Shown here: positions 16,845 through 26,532 of the stretch, in pieces
Layout: each line of letters starts with the position of its first letter
Numbering within the stretch: the stretch's first letter is position 1
NCBI GenBank assembly: GCA_947503965.1
Contig: CANNFU010000002.1
Location: forward strand, 124,001 to 188,000
Reading direction: 5' to 3'
Length of the DNA stretch: 64,000 nt
Source: an uncultured Paracoccaceae bacterium
GTDB taxonomy: Bacteria; Pseudomonadota; Alphaproteobacteria; Rhodobacterales; Rhodobacteraceae
Translations under genes and position numbers: made by a program
Notes under the pieces: generated by a model
The model's input: only the letters and a program-made list of their open reading frames with translations
Databases searched by the model: none
Told to the model about the DNA's origin: nothing

Positions 16845-17555
16845 TCAATCCCCGGCAATAAAATAGATCATCTGCCACACCCCATCCCGTTTCTCGAACG
16901 TTGCGCGATAGCCTACCAGTTGCCGCAAATCCGTCACCGCGATGAAGCCGGTGCCGCCGTTTTTCAAGGACACGGCGCGAAACTGATCGACACCCCTCAC
17001 CCGCGGGACATCCGGATGCGATGGGGCTTCAAAGCCTACCTCCTGCAACGTCATCAGAACCGGTGCATCGGTCGTCGGTCTGCCATAAACGGGGCGCGGC
17101 GCACCCACGATAAAGAACGTCTCAAACACATTCCATTCAGCGGGAATATCAGCGCGCCAGAAATACGGGGCCGCAAACGTGCCTGCGTCATCGAACCGCC
17201 CTCCACCAGTGACGGCCGCCTCCAACTCTTGCCAATATGCCTCGCCCTGTTCGGGGCCAATTGGCAGCGAAGGTGCCGTCAAACGCTGGACGAGTGCTGC
17301 ACGACCGGCCTGATCGCCAAAGGTCAGTTTGATATCCGGCGCCGACATCCGGCTAACGGCCAGGGCGTCACGATCGGCAATCGCCGCCAATAACGCAGCA
17401 CGCCAGGCAAAAAACTCAGGGTCCTGTGCCGCCTCATCAACAAACGGAGCAGATACCAGACCATCCACAAGGCCACGGCCATCTGGTACGGGCGGCTCTG
17501 GCGCCAGACAACCGACCAAAAGCACGATCGCCAATAGCCATCGAAAACGTATCAT
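16845..17555 (-). CDS. Lipoprotein of unknown function
   Basis: A 236-residue protein. The N-terminus has a lipoprotein signal (Leu-Leu-Val-Gly-Cys, Cys16). The middle region has Asp-Arg-Asp-Ala-Leu, Leu-Thr-Phe-Gly-Asp and Trp-Arg-Ala; the C-terminal third, with Asp-Ala-Pro-Val-Leu and Gly-Thr-Gly-Phe-Ile-Ala-Val, looks like an SH3-type beta fold and ends Met-Ile-Tyr-Phe-Ile-Ala-Gly-Asp. I do not know a function. Its stop directly abuts the stop of the rsmA remnant on the opposite strand, so it was probably the original convergent neighbour of rsmA. Confidence 0.75.
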   Translation of the reverse strand: MIRFRWLLAIVLLVGCLAPEPPVPDGRGLVDGLVSAPFVDEAAQDPEFFAWRAALLAAIADRDALAVSRMSAPDIKLTFGDQAGRAALVQRLTAPSLPIGPEQGEAYWQELEAAVTGGGRFDDAGTFAAPYFWRADIPAEWNVFETFFIVGAPRPVYGRPTTDAPVLMTLQEVGFEAPSHPDVPRVRGVDQFRAVSLKNGGTGFIAVTDLRQLVGYRATFEKRDGVWQMIYFIAGD

Positions 17556-17786
17556 AAATTCATCCCTGATGATGCTTGGCCATTGAACACGCCCTCAGGA
17601 AACGGTCAACCTCCGCCCGGTCACGCAAACGATAACCCGGCCATCGCATCCACCGGAGGCACTGCCAATAGCCTGCGCAAACCTGTCGCGGTGCCGCAGC
17701 GCAACATGGAAAAAGCGGAATTGCCGTCTCCCCGACAAATCGTGGCTGCCCGGCGGATGTTCCGGATGCACCTGACGTCACCAACA

Positions 17787-17813
17787 AAAAAGCCCCCCGA
17801 AATCGGAGGGCCT
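17787..17813 (-). terminator. Intrinsic terminator of the DUF4167 gene
   Basis: On the minus strand GGCCCTCCGA pairs with the G-rich right arm TCGGGGGGCTT and a run of six T follows. It begins only about 6 bases after the DUF4167 stop. The remaining gap to 17555 holds no convincing gene. Confidence 0.85.
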
Positions 17814-17818
17814 TATGA

Positions 17819-18355
17819 TCATTCAGCGGCCTCTGGGGCGGCGCCTTCATCGGGGGCGGTTTTTGGTTCATCACCACCACCCTCGGGCTGACGCGGCTTG
17901 CGCGGGCGGCGCGGCGGGCGCTTGGGTTTTTCCTCCGGCGTCTCAACCAGACCGGAATCGCCAGTTTCCGCCATGTCGGGCTGATCCATCGACGCGGGAT
18001 CGCTCGCTGCGGCCTCTTGTGCCTTCAGACGTTCCTGCCGTTCGCGATCACGCTCGGCCTGGCGCTGGCGGTTTTGTTCTTCCTGCTCTTCACGCTTGGC
18101 GTCCACCTCGCGCTGCGCTTCAGCCAGCAGGCGGGTATAGTGTTCGGCGTGCTGGGCAAAGTTTTCGGCATCCACACGGTCGCCCGACAAAACGGCGTCA
18201 CGGTGCAGCTGGTTGTATTTCTCGATGATCTGCTGCGGGGTGCCGCGCACCTTGCCGTCAGGCCCGGAACTGTCAAACACCCGGTTGATGATATTGCCAC
18301 CCGACGGGCGGTTATTGCGGTTTTTGTTCCGCGACCGTGACTTCGATGATCTCAT
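17819..18355 (-). CDS. DUF4167 domain protein
   Basis: A 178-residue protein with a basic Arg/Lys/Asn-rich start, the conserved block Asn-Ile-Ile-Asn-Arg-Val-Phe-Asp-Ser-Ser-Gly-Pro and Gly-Thr-Pro-Gln-Gln-Ile-Ile-Glu-Lys-Tyr (DUF4167, residues 17-85), a long Glu/Arg coiled-coil region (about 80-115) and an acidic/Pro-rich tail. The family is confined to alphaproteobacteria and is thought to bind nucleic acid because of its basic start; the function is not established. It is a single-gene unit with its own terminator. Confidence 0.85.
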   Translation of the reverse strand: MRSSKSRSRNKNRNNRPSGGNIINRVFDSSGPDGKVRGTPQQIIEKYNQLHRDAVLSGDRVDAENFAQHAEHYTRLLAEAQREVDAKREEQEEQNRQRQAERDRERQERLKAQEAAASDPASMDQPDMAETGDSGLVETPEEKPKRPPRRPRKPRQPEGGGDEPKTAPDEGAAPEAAE

Positions 18356-18555
18356 AGATGTACTTTAGCCTTTAGCTCTCGTTACGATGGCCCAATGCGC
18401 GCCTCTTGCGCGTCTGAAAATATCTGGCCTTACGATGTTTTGGCGACTGATCGGGGAGAGGTCCGAGAGGCTCTCATACCCGCCGATACGTTTGAATAAG
18501 CATGTGAGCGGGGCCAAGACAAGCAGAAATTGCACCAAACCATGTATTTTGCGGC

Positions 18556-19362
18556 TTATGGCAGGGTTTCGCCGTCTTTTCCCGGCCAATACCCCAGCAC
18601 GACGCGGTCGCGGCCATCCAGATCAGGAATCACGCGAATGGCCTGAAAACCGGCATCCGCCATCATGCCAGAGACCGCCGCCGCCTGCGTTGGCCCAATC
18701 TCAACGATCAGGCGTCCACTGGGGCGCAGATGTGCCGGCGCGCCTGCGGTGATCTTGCGATAGGCGGTCAAACCATCCGCCTCATCCGTCAACGCGATAC
18801 GTGGTTCATGCAGGCGCACCTCGGGCTGCAAATCATCCATTTCCTCTGCCGCGATGTAGGGCGGGTTCGACACGATCAAATCAAACTGGCCGTCCACCGC
18901 TGCGAACCAGTCCGATTGAATGAATGACGCAGACGATCCCAACCCGATCGCCGCACAGTTGCGCATCGCCACATCCAGCGCTGCCTGCGAAATATCCGTC
19001 CCGATGCCCGTCGCCTGATCGTGCTGATCCAATAACGACAGCAGGATACACCCGCTCCCAGTGCCCAGATCAAGCAACCGGGCAAAGGGTTCTTGCAACG
19101 CCACTTCAACTAACGTCTCGGTATCAGGTCGCGGGTCGAGAACATCGCTAGTCACGATGAAGCGCTGTTTGTAAAAGTCCCGGTGCCCAAGAACATGCGA
19201 AAGTGGCACCCGCCCTGCCCGCTGCCATACCTTTGCAAGAAAGGCTGTGCCATCGTCCGAGGGCATTTCGCGCCACAATATCCGCGCCTCGCGCGTGGGG
19301 TTATCGATCTGCGCCTCGGCCAATATCGCGGCCGCCTTGCGCAGCAGATCGTCCGGTGTCAC
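18556..19362 (-). CDS. prmC: Release factor glutamine methyltransferase
   Basis: A 268-residue SAM enzyme. The catalytic Asn-Pro-Pro-Tyr motif is present ([10 protein letters not shown]), as is the SAM site Asp-Leu-Gly-Thr-Gly-Ser-Gly-Cys-Ile. It methylates the Gln of the GGQ motif in release factors, whose gene prfA lies just upstream. The start is GTG and overlaps the prfA stop (GTGA), so the enzyme is made together with its substrate. Confidence 0.95.
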   Translation of the reverse strand: MTPDDLLRKAAAILAEAQIDNPTREARILWREMPSDDGTAFLAKVWQRAGRVPLSHVLGHRDFYKQRFIVTSDVLDPRPDTETLVEVALQEPFARLLDLGTGSGCILLSLLDQHDQATGIGTDISQAALDVAMRNCAAIGLGSSASFIQSDWFAAVDGQFDLIVSNPPYIAAEEMDDLQPEVRLHEPRIALTDEADGLTAYRKITAGAPAHLRPSGRLIVEIGPTQAAAVSGMMADAGFQAIRVIPDLDGRDRVVLGYWPGKDGETLP

Positions 19363-20414
19363 CCGCCCATCTCCGCCAGCAGCGTCGCTTGGGCGTCGGC
19401 CTGCAAGGCGGTAATCACCTCATCCAGATCGCCCTGCATCACCTGCCCCAGTGAATAAAGCGTCAGGTTGATCCGATGGTCCGTCATGCGCCCTTGCGGA
19501 AAGTTGTAGGTCCTGATCCGCTCTGACCGGTCGCCCGATCCGACCTGCGATTTGCGATCGGCCGAGCGTTCATTATCGACCCGCTGACGCTCCAGATCGA
19601 ACAGCCGCGTCTTGAGCACCTGCATCGCGATCTCGCGGTTGCGGTGCTGCGATTTTTCGGAACTGACGACGATAATTCCCGTCGGTTCATGCACAATCCG
19701 CACCGCACTGTCAGTCGTGTTCACGTGCTGCCCGCCGGACCCCGACGCGCGCATCGTATCAATACGAATATCCGCCGGATTGATCTCGATATCCACGTCC
19801 TCGGCCTCTGGCAGCACGGCAACTGTCGCGGCAGAGGTATGGATACGCCCCCCGCTTTCCGTCTCCGGCACGCGCTGCACGCGGTGCACGCCGCTTTCAT
19901 ATTTCATCTTGGCAAAGACACCGTCGCCCGCGATCCGGGCCACAACCTCCTTGATGCCGCCCAATTCGGTCTGGCTTTCCTCAAGGATTTCAAATTTCCA
20001 GCCCTGGCTTTCGGCATAGCGCTGATACATGCGCAACAGATCACCCGCAAACAACGATGCCTCATCACCGCCTGTTCCCGGCCTGATCTCCAGCAGCGCA
20101 GGGCGGGCATCGGCGGCATCCTTGGGCAGCAGGGCCAGTTGCACATCATGCTCTGATGCGGCCAACTGCGCCTTGAGTTCCGGTAACTCGGCCTCCGCCA
20201 GTTCCTTCATCTCCGGGTCTGCCAGCATCGCCTCAGCATCCGCGATCTGCGCCACAAGATCCTTATAGGCCGTCACCGTCTCGACCACCGGGCGCAGTTC
20301 GGCATATTCCTTGCCCAGCGTGGCGATATCGGCCCCGGCTGACCCATCGGCCATCTTCGCCTCCAGAAACTGGAAACGGTCGATCAGTTGTTCAATACGC
20401 TCGGCTGCTATCAT
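19359..20414 (-). CDS. prfA: Peptide chain release factor 1
   Basis: A 351-residue RF1. It has the peptidyl-hydrolysis motif Gly-Ser-Gly-Gly-Gln-His-Val-Asn near residue 228 and the stop-codon reading region (Pro-Ala-Thr type loop region near Thr-Gly-Gly-Asp-Glu and following). It ends translation at UAA and UAG. It begins 18 bp after the DUF1499 gene and overlaps prmC. Confidence 0.95.
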   Translation of the reverse strand: MIAAERIEQLIDRFQFLEAKMADGSAGADIATLGKEYAELRPVVETVTAYKDLVAQIADAEAMLADPEMKELAEAELPELKAQLAASEHDVQLALLPKDAADARPALLEIRPGTGGDEASLFAGDLLRMYQRYAESQGWKFEILEESQTELGGIKEVVARIAGDGVFAKMKYESGVHRVQRVPETESGGRIHTSAATVAVLPEAEDVDIEINPADIRIDTMRASGSGGQHVNTTDSAVRIVHEPTGIIVVSSEKSQHRNREIAMQVLKTRLFDLERQRVDNERSADRKSQVGSGDRSERIRTYNFPQGRMTDHRINLTLYSLGQVMQGDLDEVITALQADAQATLLAEMGG

Positions 20415-20432
20415 GTGATCGGAATTGGCCGA

Positions 20433-20864
20433 TCACAGCGGGGCGGTCAAGGGGCCAAGCGTTTCCAGCCACGCTTCGATCCGCGCACGGTTCACGCCCA
20501 TGTCCGAACGACCAAAGCGCAGACGGCCATAGATCACCAAAAGATCACCCTGCACCGCCACGGTCGTATGATCCGGAAAACCCATGATCAGCGACCGGGT
20601 CTGGAAGGTGATCATCCCCTCTGTCGCACTTCCTCGCAACAGTTTCGTGCGTGGCGTGGCCAAAGCACGCTGCTCAACCGCGACCAAAACCTCTTCCGCC
20701 GGGGCCGTGATGCGACGGACGGCAAGAAAGCCGCCCTCTTCCACAGTATCACCCGGACCCGCCACATCCGGCAGCGTATGCCAACGTTCTGCATTGGTCG
20801 GGGCCAGCCGGATATAGGCCAGCAAGGCAACAACCAACACGACCAGAAAAGCCAGAATACGCAT
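20433..20864 (-). CDS. DUF1499 membrane-anchored protein
   Basis: About 143 residues from the ATG at 20864 (GAGGA upstream). One N-terminal membrane helix (residues 2-18, Ile-Leu-Ala-Phe-Leu-Val-Val-Leu-Val-Val) precedes a DUF1499 domain with Arg-Ser-Leu-Ile-Met-Gly-Phe-Pro-Asp and the C-terminal Arg-Ile-Glu-Ala-Trp-Leu. Function unknown. It is first in the DUF1499-prfA-prmC operon, and its upstream region contains the TGTAC array shared with a tRNA gene elsewhere. Confidence 0.8.
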   Translation of the reverse strand: MRILAFLVVLVVALLAYIRLAPTNAERWHTLPDVAGPGDTVEEGGFLAVRRITAPAEEVLVAVEQRALATPRTKLLRGSATEGMITFQTRSLIMGFPDHTTVAVQGDLLVIYGRLRFGRSDMGVNRARIEAWLETLGPLTAPL

Positions 20865-20892
20865 TGTTCGACATCCTCTTCGTGGTGAAAAC

Positions 20893-20934
20893 TGTACGTA
20901 CAGCATATGTACAGCGTCTGTACGGGTTCTGTAC
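20893..20934. promoter_or_regulatory. TGTAC repeat array 1
   Basis: TGTAC occurs at 20893, 20908, 20919 and 20930, with spacings of 15, 11 and 11 bp, i.e. roughly on one face of the helix. The first copy is part of the palindrome CTGTACGTACAG. The first 32 bases match 30 of 32 in array 2 (51249-51280) in the same orientation. It lies between divergent DUF1499 (start 20864) and the SH3 lipoprotein gene (start 21024). A regulator-binding array is likely; the protein is unknown. Confidence 0.7.
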
Positions 20935-21023
20935 GCCCGCTGCCAGCCCTATCCGCCGAAAACGACAGGCTGGGCTTTGGTCGAATTGCGGGCTATCGAA
21001 GACAAAATAACTCAGGTCACATC

Positions 21024-21311
21024 ATGCGTCACACCGCCCTTTCCACGATCCTCATCCTCACACTCTCTGCCGGTTGTGCCGCGGTCGGAACCGACCGGGT
21101 CGTCGTCACCGGCACAGGCCCCGATGACTTGCTCAAGCTGCGGTCCGGCCCCAGCCTTGGCTTCAACATCATCATGGGGCTGCCAGACGGCACCATTCTG
21201 AACAGACGCTCATGCGTCACCGAAGTCGGGCAACGCTGGTGCGAGGTGTCATTGGCAGACGCGCCGGGTGTGACGGGCTATGTGTCAGCGGATTATCTGA
21301 CGGAGCGGTAA
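21024..21311 (+). CDS. Small SH3-domain lipoprotein
   Basis: About 95 residues from the ATG at 21024. A lipoprotein signal (Leu-Ser-Ala-Gly-Cys, Cys18) leads into a bacterial SH3 domain: Leu-Leu-Lys-Leu-Arg-Ser-Gly-Pro-Ser, Gly-Leu-Pro-Asp-Gly-Thr, Trp-Cys-Glu-Val and Gly-Tyr-Val-Ser-Ala-Asp-Tyr-Leu. Two further Cys may form a disulfide. Such domains often bind peptidoglycan. The long 5' region contains TGTAC array 1. Confidence 0.8.
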   Translation: MRHTALSTILILTLSAGCAAVGTDRVVVTGTGPDDLLKLRSGPSLGFNIIMGLPDGTILNRRSCVTEVGQRWCEVSLADAPGVTGYVSADYLTER

Positions 21312-21458
21312 CAATAATCTTTTGATGGCGGCAAACCCAAGGTCACCAACCGGTCTCAGGTGTTTAGCAACACAAAAAATGTCTGCAAAGAGACCAAAGT
21401 GTCGGATGCTGTGCTGTGCAAGAACGGCGGCTTTCACTATCAAGTCTGATGAAGACAC

Positions 21459-21489
21459 TTGACCTAAAGTAGCTTCAGGTCGGTATGAA
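21459..21489 (+). promoter_or_regulatory. MerR-type promoter and operator
   Basis: A -35 TTGACC (21459-21464) and a -10 TATGAA (21484-21489) are 19 bp apart, the long spacing typical of MerR-controlled promoters. Between them lies the dyad GACCT-N-AAG-N3-CTT-N-AGGTC (21461-21481). It precedes the MerR gene by about 30 bp, so the regulator likely controls its own operon. Confidence 0.8.
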
Positions 21490-21512
21490 CCTGAGTGAAA
21501 GGGTGCGGGCAC

Positions 21513-21875
21513 ATGAAGATTTCAGAAGTAGCTGAGCTGACCGGGCTCAGCGTTTCAACGATACGCTTTTATGAGGAATTCGGGCTCTGTCCGTTTATCC
21601 AACGCGGCGCAGACGGAAAGCGCAGATTTTCGAAGACGGATGCCGACTGGCTTGAGTTGCTGGCATCACTACGCGCAACTGGGATGTCCATGTCTGAGAT
21701 GCGCACGTTCGCCGACTTGTATGCATCAGGCGATGCAACAATCCCAAAGCGCAAGGCGGCGCTTCTAGCACACCGACAAAGCCTTGCGGCTCGACAAGCG
21801 GAGTTGGAACGCTGTCGAACCATCCTCGACCGAAAACTGCAAAAGTACGATGAGATAATGAAGGATCAGAAATGA
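21513..21875 (+). CDS. MerR family regulator
   Basis: About 120 residues, starting at Met-Lys-Ile-Ser-Glu-Val-Ala-Glu-Leu-Thr-Gly-Leu-Ser-Val-Ser-Thr-Ile-Arg-Phe-Tyr, the standard MerR winged helix-turn-helix. A dimerisation helix occupies about residues 80-118 and ends in a Lys-rich tail. There is no Cys cluster for metal binding, so it is more like the small-molecule or redox-independent subgroups. It overlaps the SDR gene by ATGA and has a typical MerR promoter upstream. Confidence 0.9.
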   Translation: MKISEVAELTGLSVSTIRFYEEFGLCPFIQRGADGKRRFSKTDADWLELLASLRATGMSMSEMRTFADLYASGDATIPKRKAALLAHRQSLAARQAELERCRTILDRKLQKYDEIMKDQK

Positions 21876-22471
21876 GAATAATCGTCGTAGGTGCGTCTGG
21901 GGATATTGGGCGAGCCGCCTGCAAAGAACTTGAACAGAGGCATGAAATCGTCACCGTCGGCCGCTCGACCGGAGACTTTCAGGTCGATGTGGGCGACCTG
22001 CACGCGGTGAAATCACTCTATCAGAAGGTCGGCACCGTTGATGCTGTCGTATCTTGCGCGGGCGATGCGACCTTCGCGCCCTTGTCAGAAATGAACCAAG
22101 AGACGTTCATGGTCGGTCTGCGGCAAAAGGTGATGGGGCAGGTAAACCTCGTCCTCGCCGGGATGAATGTCATTTCGGACGGTGGTTCCTTCACACTGAC
22201 GAGCGGCGTCCTCGATCGCGATCCAATCCGCATGAGGTCAAATGCCGCGACCGCCAACGGGGCGCTGGCTGGCTTCGTCACAGGTGCGGCAATAGAGATG
22301 CCGCGCGGTTTGAGAGTGAATGTCGTCAGCCCTGGAATGCTGGAAGTCTCCGCACCGCGCTATGGCGCGTGGTTTCACGGTCACAAGCCTGTGCCATCAC
22401 ATCAAGTTGGCCTCGCGTACGCAAAATGCGTTGAGGGCGCTCTGACAGGGAAGGTTGTGATTGTGGAATAA
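21872..22471 (+). CDS. Atypical short-chain dehydrogenase (no YxxxK)
   Basis: A 199-residue Rossmann protein. The cofactor loop Gly-Ala-Ser-Gly-Asp-Ile-Gly is at 7-13 and Ser111 is in the expected place. At the normal Tyr-x-x-x-Lys site it reads Ser-Asn-Ala-Ala-Thr-Ala-Asn-Gly-Ala-Leu (123-132), so both the catalytic Tyr and Lys are missing. It may therefore bind NAD(P) without classical catalysis, or use another residue. It is co-transcribed with MerR. Substrate unknown. Confidence 0.8.
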   Translation: MRIIVVGASGDIGRAACKELEQRHEIVTVGRSTGDFQVDVGDLHAVKSLYQKVGTVDAVVSCAGDATFAPLSEMNQETFMVGLRQKVMGQVNLVLAGMNVISDGGSFTLTSGVLDRDPIRMRSNAATANGALAGFVTGAAIEMPRGLRVNVVSPGMLEVSAPRYGAWFHGHKPVPSHQVGLAYAKCVEGALTGKVVIVE

Positions 22472-22548
22472 TCGGCCAGCCGACGAACAAGACCTTCGCG
22501 CAGGGGCAACGAAAGCTAGCTAAGTCCCGCACAGCGGACATGTACCAC

Positions 22549-24033
22549 TCAGGTCAACGTCCGCCGCACTGCATCCTGCCAGCCCGCATAGCGCCGTTCA
22601 CGCACCACCTCACCCATCTGCGGCTCGAACCGCCGGTCGAGCGCCCATTCGGCGGCAAAGCCCGTTTGATCGGGATAGACCCCCGCCTTCATCCCCGCGA
22701 GCCACGCCGCACCCAGCGCCGTTGTCTCGAGCACTTTGGGCCGATCCACCGGCGCGCCGATGATGTCGGAGAGGAATTGCATCGACCAATCCGATGCGCT
22801 CATCCCGCCATCAACCCGCAAAACGCCACTCTTATCAGACGTTTGCCAGTCGCTTTTCATGGCCTCCAGCAAGTCACGCGTCTGGAATCCAACGCTTTCC
22901 AAGGCCGCACGGGCGAACTCGGCCGGGCCGGAATTGCGGGTCAGGCCGTAGACGGCACCCCTTGCGTCGGCGTCCCAATAAGGCGCGCCAAGGCCGGTGA
23001 AGGCGGGCACCATGTAAAGCTCCTGCCCCTGATCGGCCTTTTCGGCCAAGGGCTGGGTTTCGCTGGCCTCGCGGATGATCTTCAGCCCGTCGCGCAGCCA
23101 TTGCACCACGGCGCCTGCGATAAAGATCGAACCTTCCAGCGCATAGGTCGGTTTGCCGTCAAACTGATAGGCGATGGTTCCCAGCAGCCGTTTTTGGCTT
23201 TCAACCAAAGTGTCGCCAGTATTCAAAAGCGCAAAGCACCCCGTGCCATAGGTGGATTTCAGCATACCCGGCTGGAAACAGGCCTGCCCGATGGTTGCCG
23301 CCTGCTGATCGCCAGCCACGCCCAGAATGGGAAGTTCCTTGCCAAAGAGATCAGCGCGGGTGGTTCCGAAATCAGCCGCACAATCGCGCACCTCGGGCAG
23401 CATGGAGGCCGGAATACCGAAGCGTTTGCAAATTGTCGTGCTCCACCGCCCCTTGCGGATGTCATAGAGCATCGTGCGGGCGGCGTTGGTGGCGTCAGTG
23501 GCGTGGACCTTGCCGCCGGTCAGCTTCCAGATCAGGTAGCAGTCGACCGTGCCGAACAGCAGATCACCGGCTTCGGCACGCGCTTGCGCACCTTCAACCT
23601 TGTTCAGGATATGATGCACCTTGGTGCCGGAAAAATAAGGATCCGCCAGCAGGCCGGTGCGATATGTGATCTCGCGCTCGAACCCTTCGTTGTGCAGTTC
23701 TTCGCAGAATGGCGCGGTCCGCCGATCCTGCCAGACGATGGCATTATGGATCGGTTCGCCCGTGTTTTTGTCCCAGATCAGCGTGGTTTCGCGCTGGTTT
23801 GTGATGCCAATGGCGGCCACATCGGCAGCGGTGATCCCCGCCTTCTCAATTGCCCCCCGGCAGGTCGACGCAACTGATGACCAGATATCGGATGGATCGT
23901 GTTCGACCCAGCCTGATTGCGGGAAATGCTGCGTGAATTCTTCTTGCGCCGTGGCCTTCACGCGCATCTTGGCATCAAAGATGATCGCCCGGCTGGATGT
24001 GGTCCCTTGGTCGATGGCCAGAATATATGTCAT
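22549..24033 (-). CDS. glpK: Glycerol kinase
   Basis: A 494-residue FGGY kinase. Start at [15 protein letters not shown], with a G-rich ribosome site; a longer in-frame ATG at 24084 lies inside glpD. The family signature Tyr-Gly-Thr-Gly-Cys-Phe and Trp-Leu-Arg-Asp-Gly-Leu are present. It phosphorylates glycerol to sn-glycerol 3-phosphate, the substrate of GlpD encoded 28 bp upstream. No glycerol facilitator gene is in the operon. Confidence 0.95.
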   Translation of the reverse strand: MTYILAIDQGTTSSRAIIFDAKMRVKATAQEEFTQHFPQSGWVEHDPSDIWSSVASTCRGAIEKAGITAADVAAIGITNQRETTLIWDKNTGEPIHNAIVWQDRRTAPFCEELHNEGFEREITYRTGLLADPYFSGTKVHHILNKVEGAQARAEAGDLLFGTVDCYLIWKLTGGKVHATDATNAARTMLYDIRKGRWSTTICKRFGIPASMLPEVRDCAADFGTTRADLFGKELPILGVAGDQQAATIGQACFQPGMLKSTYGTGCFALLNTGDTLVESQKRLLGTIAYQFDGKPTYALEGSIFIAGAVVQWLRDGLKIIREASETQPLAEKADQGQELYMVPAFTGLGAPYWDADARGAVYGLTRNSGPAEFARAALESVGFQTRDLLEAMKSDWQTSDKSGVLRVDGGMSASDWSMQFLSDIIGAPVDRPKVLETTALGAAWLAGMKAGVYPDQTGFAAEWALDRRFEPQMGEVVRERRYAGWQDAVRRTLT

Positions 24034-24061
24034 GTGATCCCCCCGTCTTTTTCGTTTTGTT

Positions 24062-25603
24062 TCAAGCCGCCATAAAGGCGTCAAGGGCCGCGATCTGATC
24101 TGTCGTCAGCCGCAGACCCAGCTTGGAGCGGCGCCAGACCACGTCTTCGGCCGTTTGCGCGTATTCCTTGGCCATCAGCCATTTGACCTCGGCTGCGGTC
24201 AGGGTCGCGCCGAAATCCTGCCCCAGATCGGGGGCGGATCTGGCGGTGCCAAGGATGTTCACCGCGTCTGTTCCATACCCTTTGATCAGCCGCAGCGCCC
24301 ATTTTTCGTCGAGGAACGGATAGGCTTGTTGCAGGTCCTGCACCAGTTGATCACGCTTGCTGACCGGAAAATCGCCGCCCGGCAAAGGCGCCTTATCGGT
24401 CCATGGCGCATCACCGCCGATCAGCGGCGTCAGCTTTTTCAGCGCGTTTTCAGCGAGTTTGCGATAGGTCGTGATCTTGCCGCCGAATATATTCAGCAAG
24501 GGCGCGCCACTGTCGTCCAGCGACAGGACATAGTCACGGGTCGCCGCCGTTGCCGATTTCGCGCCGTCATCATAAAGCGGGCGGACGCCGGAATAGGTCC
24601 AGACAATATCATCGCGCGTCACCGGTTTGTCGAAATATTGCGAGGCGAAAGCGCAAAGATAATCCTGTTCTTCCTCTGTCGCATAGGGTTTTTCGGCCAG
24701 GTTTTCATGCTCTGCATCGGTGGTGCCGATCAGGGTGAAATCAGTCTCGTACGGAATGGCAAAGATGATCCGCCCATCTTCGCCCTGAAAGAAATAGCTT
24801 TTGTCGTGATCGAAGAGCTTCCTGGTCACGATATGACTGCCGCGCACCAGCCGCACGCCTTCGGATGTATTCAGCCGCGCGACGTTGCGCACCACGTTTT
24901 CCACCCATGGCCCGCCTGCATTAACCAGCGCACGGGCGGTAAAGGTTGTTTCGGTGCCCCCGGTTTCTGTCACGATCTCCCAATGCCCCCCGGTGCGGCT
25001 CGCGCTGATGACCTTTGTACGCGTCATGATCTTCGCGCCGCGTTCTTCGGCATCGCGGGCATTCAGAACCACGAGCCGCGCATCCTCGATCCAGCAGTCG
25101 GAATACTCATAGGCGCGTTTGAACTTGTTTTTCAGGGGCTTCCCGACCGGTTTTGTCGTCAGATCCACGGTCCACGTACCGGGGAGGATCTGCCGCCCGC
25201 CCAGATTATCATACATGAACAGCCCCAGCCGGATCAGCCAGGCGGGCCTGCGCCCCTTCATCCATGGCATGATCGCGGACAGCAATTTCGACGTTGGTGT
25301 ATTGTTTTCGAACCGCATGTCCTTGTGATAAGGCAGAACGAAACGCATGGGCCAGCTGATATGGGGCATGTTTTTCAGCAGCACTTCGCGTTCGATCAAC
25401 GCTTTGCGCACAAGGCCGAATTCAAAGAATTCCAGATAACGCAGCCCGCCATGGAACAGCTTGGTCGAGGCTGATGAGGTGGCGGAGGCCAGATCGTTCA
25501 TTTCCGCCAGACCAACCTTCAGGCCCCTGCCCGCCGCATCGCGCGCGATGCCGCAGCCGTTGATCCCGCCGCCGATGATAAAGACGTCAAAGTCCGTTTG
25601 CAT
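24062..25603 (-). CDS. glpD: Aerobic glycerol-3-phosphate dehydrogenase
   Basis: About 513 residues, starting [18 protein letters not shown] (FAD-binding loop). Other GlpD features: Leu-Phe-His-Gly-Gly-Leu-Arg-Tyr-Leu and Gly-Gly-Lys-Ile-Thr-Thr-Tyr-Arg. It is a membrane-associated flavoenzyme that passes electrons to quinone while making dihydroxyacetone phosphate. The ATG at 25615 is a possible longer start. It forms the glpD-glpK operon, divergent from glpR with operators between. Confidence 0.95.
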   Translation of the reverse strand: MQTDFDVFIIGGGINGCGIARDAAGRGLKVGLAEMNDLASATSSASTKLFHGGLRYLEFFEFGLVRKALIEREVLLKNMPHISWPMRFVLPYHKDMRFENNTPTSKLLSAIMPWMKGRRPAWLIRLGLFMYDNLGGRQILPGTWTVDLTTKPVGKPLKNKFKRAYEYSDCWIEDARLVVLNARDAEERGAKIMTRTKVISASRTGGHWEIVTETGGTETTFTARALVNAGGPWVENVVRNVARLNTSEGVRLVRGSHIVTRKLFDHDKSYFFQGEDGRIIFAIPYETDFTLIGTTDAEHENLAEKPYATEEEQDYLCAFASQYFDKPVTRDDIVWTYSGVRPLYDDGAKSATAATRDYVLSLDDSGAPLLNIFGGKITTYRKLAENALKKLTPLIGGDAPWTDKAPLPGGDFPVSKRDQLVQDLQQAYPFLDEKWALRLIKGYGTDAVNILGTARSAPDLGQDFGATLTAAEVKWLMAKEYAQTAEDVVWRRSKLGLRLTTDQIAALDAFMAA

Positions 25604-25669
25604 GTTATGCCCCATCTGTTTACGCGCGTCTTACGATCTTTGCGGCGGGGTGCAAGTGCTAGGCAACGT

Positions 25670-25695
25670 TATGTTCGCTTCAATCAATGCGAATA
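25670..25695. promoter_or_regulatory. Probable GlpR operator 1
   Basis: TATGTTCG is followed at helical distance by GCGAATAC, an imperfect inverted repeat resembling the known GlpR consensus (ATGTTCG...CGAACAT). It lies 67 bp upstream of glpD, where it could repress glpDK. Confidence 0.55.
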
Positions 25696-25743
25696 CTAAA
25701 CGAATACTGTAAACCACCAAAATATTGGCTAATTTCTTTCCAT

Positions 25744-25773
25744 TATGTTCGGTTATCGTTCATAACGAACATA
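25744..25773. promoter_or_regulatory. Probable GlpR operator 2 overlapping the glpR start codon
   Basis: TATGTTCG (25744-25751) and CGAACATA (25766-25773) are perfect inverted repeats across 14 bp; an internal CGTTCATAACG also fits a half-site series. The right arm includes the first base of the glpR ATG, so binding would block both transcription and start access. Suggests tight autorepression. Confidence 0.65.
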
Positions 25774-26531
25774 TGAATATAGAGGATCGGCACAACCACA
25801 TTCGCACACGCGCGCAGGCGGACGGCAAGGTTGCGGCAACTGCGCTGGCGGCCGAACTTGGCGTCGCCGTCCAGACGATCCGCCGCGATTTGCGCCAGCT
25901 TTGCGCGGCGGGTGTGCTTGAGCGGGTGCATGGTGGCGCCGTCCTGCCCTCTGGCGTCAGCAACATTGGCTATGGCGACCGGCGGGCATCAAACCGCGAA
26001 GCGAAGATACGGATTGCAAGGCGGACGGCGCAGCTGATCCCCGACAATGCGTCATTGTTTCTGAATATCGGCACAACAACCGAAGCCGTGGCCCATGCCC
26101 TGCATGCCCATCGCAACCTGATGGTGGTGACGAACAATCTGAATGTTGCCAACATCCTTGCGGGCAACCCGACATGCGATGTGGTCGTGGCAGGCGGCAG
26201 TTTGCGCCGGTCAGATGGGGGTTTGGTGGGTGATCTGGCCGCTTTGGCGATTGACCGGTTCAAGGTCGACTTTGCGGTGATCGGGGCGTCAGCCATTGAT
26301 CTGAGCGGGGACTTGCTGGATTTTGACCCCGAAGAAGTGCGGGTGAGCCAGCAGGTGATCAAGGCTGCGCGGGCAACGATACTGGTCGCGGATAGGACAA
26401 AGTTCGCACGCAAGGCCCCGGTAAAAATCGCGTCGCTTGCGCAGGTGGATCATTTTGTGACGGATGGGGTGCCGTCAGAGGCTTTGATCAGCCGATGCGC
26501 CGATTGGAACACGCGCATTTCGCTGGTTTGA
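25773..26531 (+). CDS. glpR: DeoR-family glycerol-3-phosphate regulon repressor
   Basis: About 252 residues from the ATG at 25773. The N-terminal DeoR helix-turn-helix spans roughly 5-58 (Ala-Ala-Glu-Leu-Gly-Val-Ala-Val-Gln-Thr-Ile-Arg-Arg-Asp-Leu). The C-terminal sugar-phosphate sensor has Asn-Ile-Gly-Thr-Thr-Thr-Glu and Val-Val-Thr-Asn-Asn-Leu-Asn. It is divergent from glpDK and flanked by GlpR-type sites. No obvious ribosome site lies upstream, as the operator occupies the place. Glycerol 3-phosphate is the expected inducer. Confidence 0.9.
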   Translation: MNIEDRHNHIRTRAQADGKVAATALAAELGVAVQTIRRDLRQLCAAGVLERVHGGAVLPSGVSNIGYGDRRASNREAKIRIARRTAQLIPDNASLFLNIGTTTEAVAHALHAHRNLMVVTNNLNVANILAGNPTCDVVVAGGSLRRSDGGLVGDLAALAIDRFKVDFAVIGASAIDLSGDLLDFDPEEVRVSQQVIKAARATILVADRTKFARKAPVKIASLAQVDHFVTDGVPSEALISRCADWNTRISLV

Positions 26532-26532
26532 A

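Noticed and set aside
17583..17891. Possible 102-residue plus-strand gene across the DUF4167 terminator
   Set aside because: It runs through a strong minus-strand terminator and into DUF4167 on the opposite strand; composition is Pro/Ser rich as in shadow frames.
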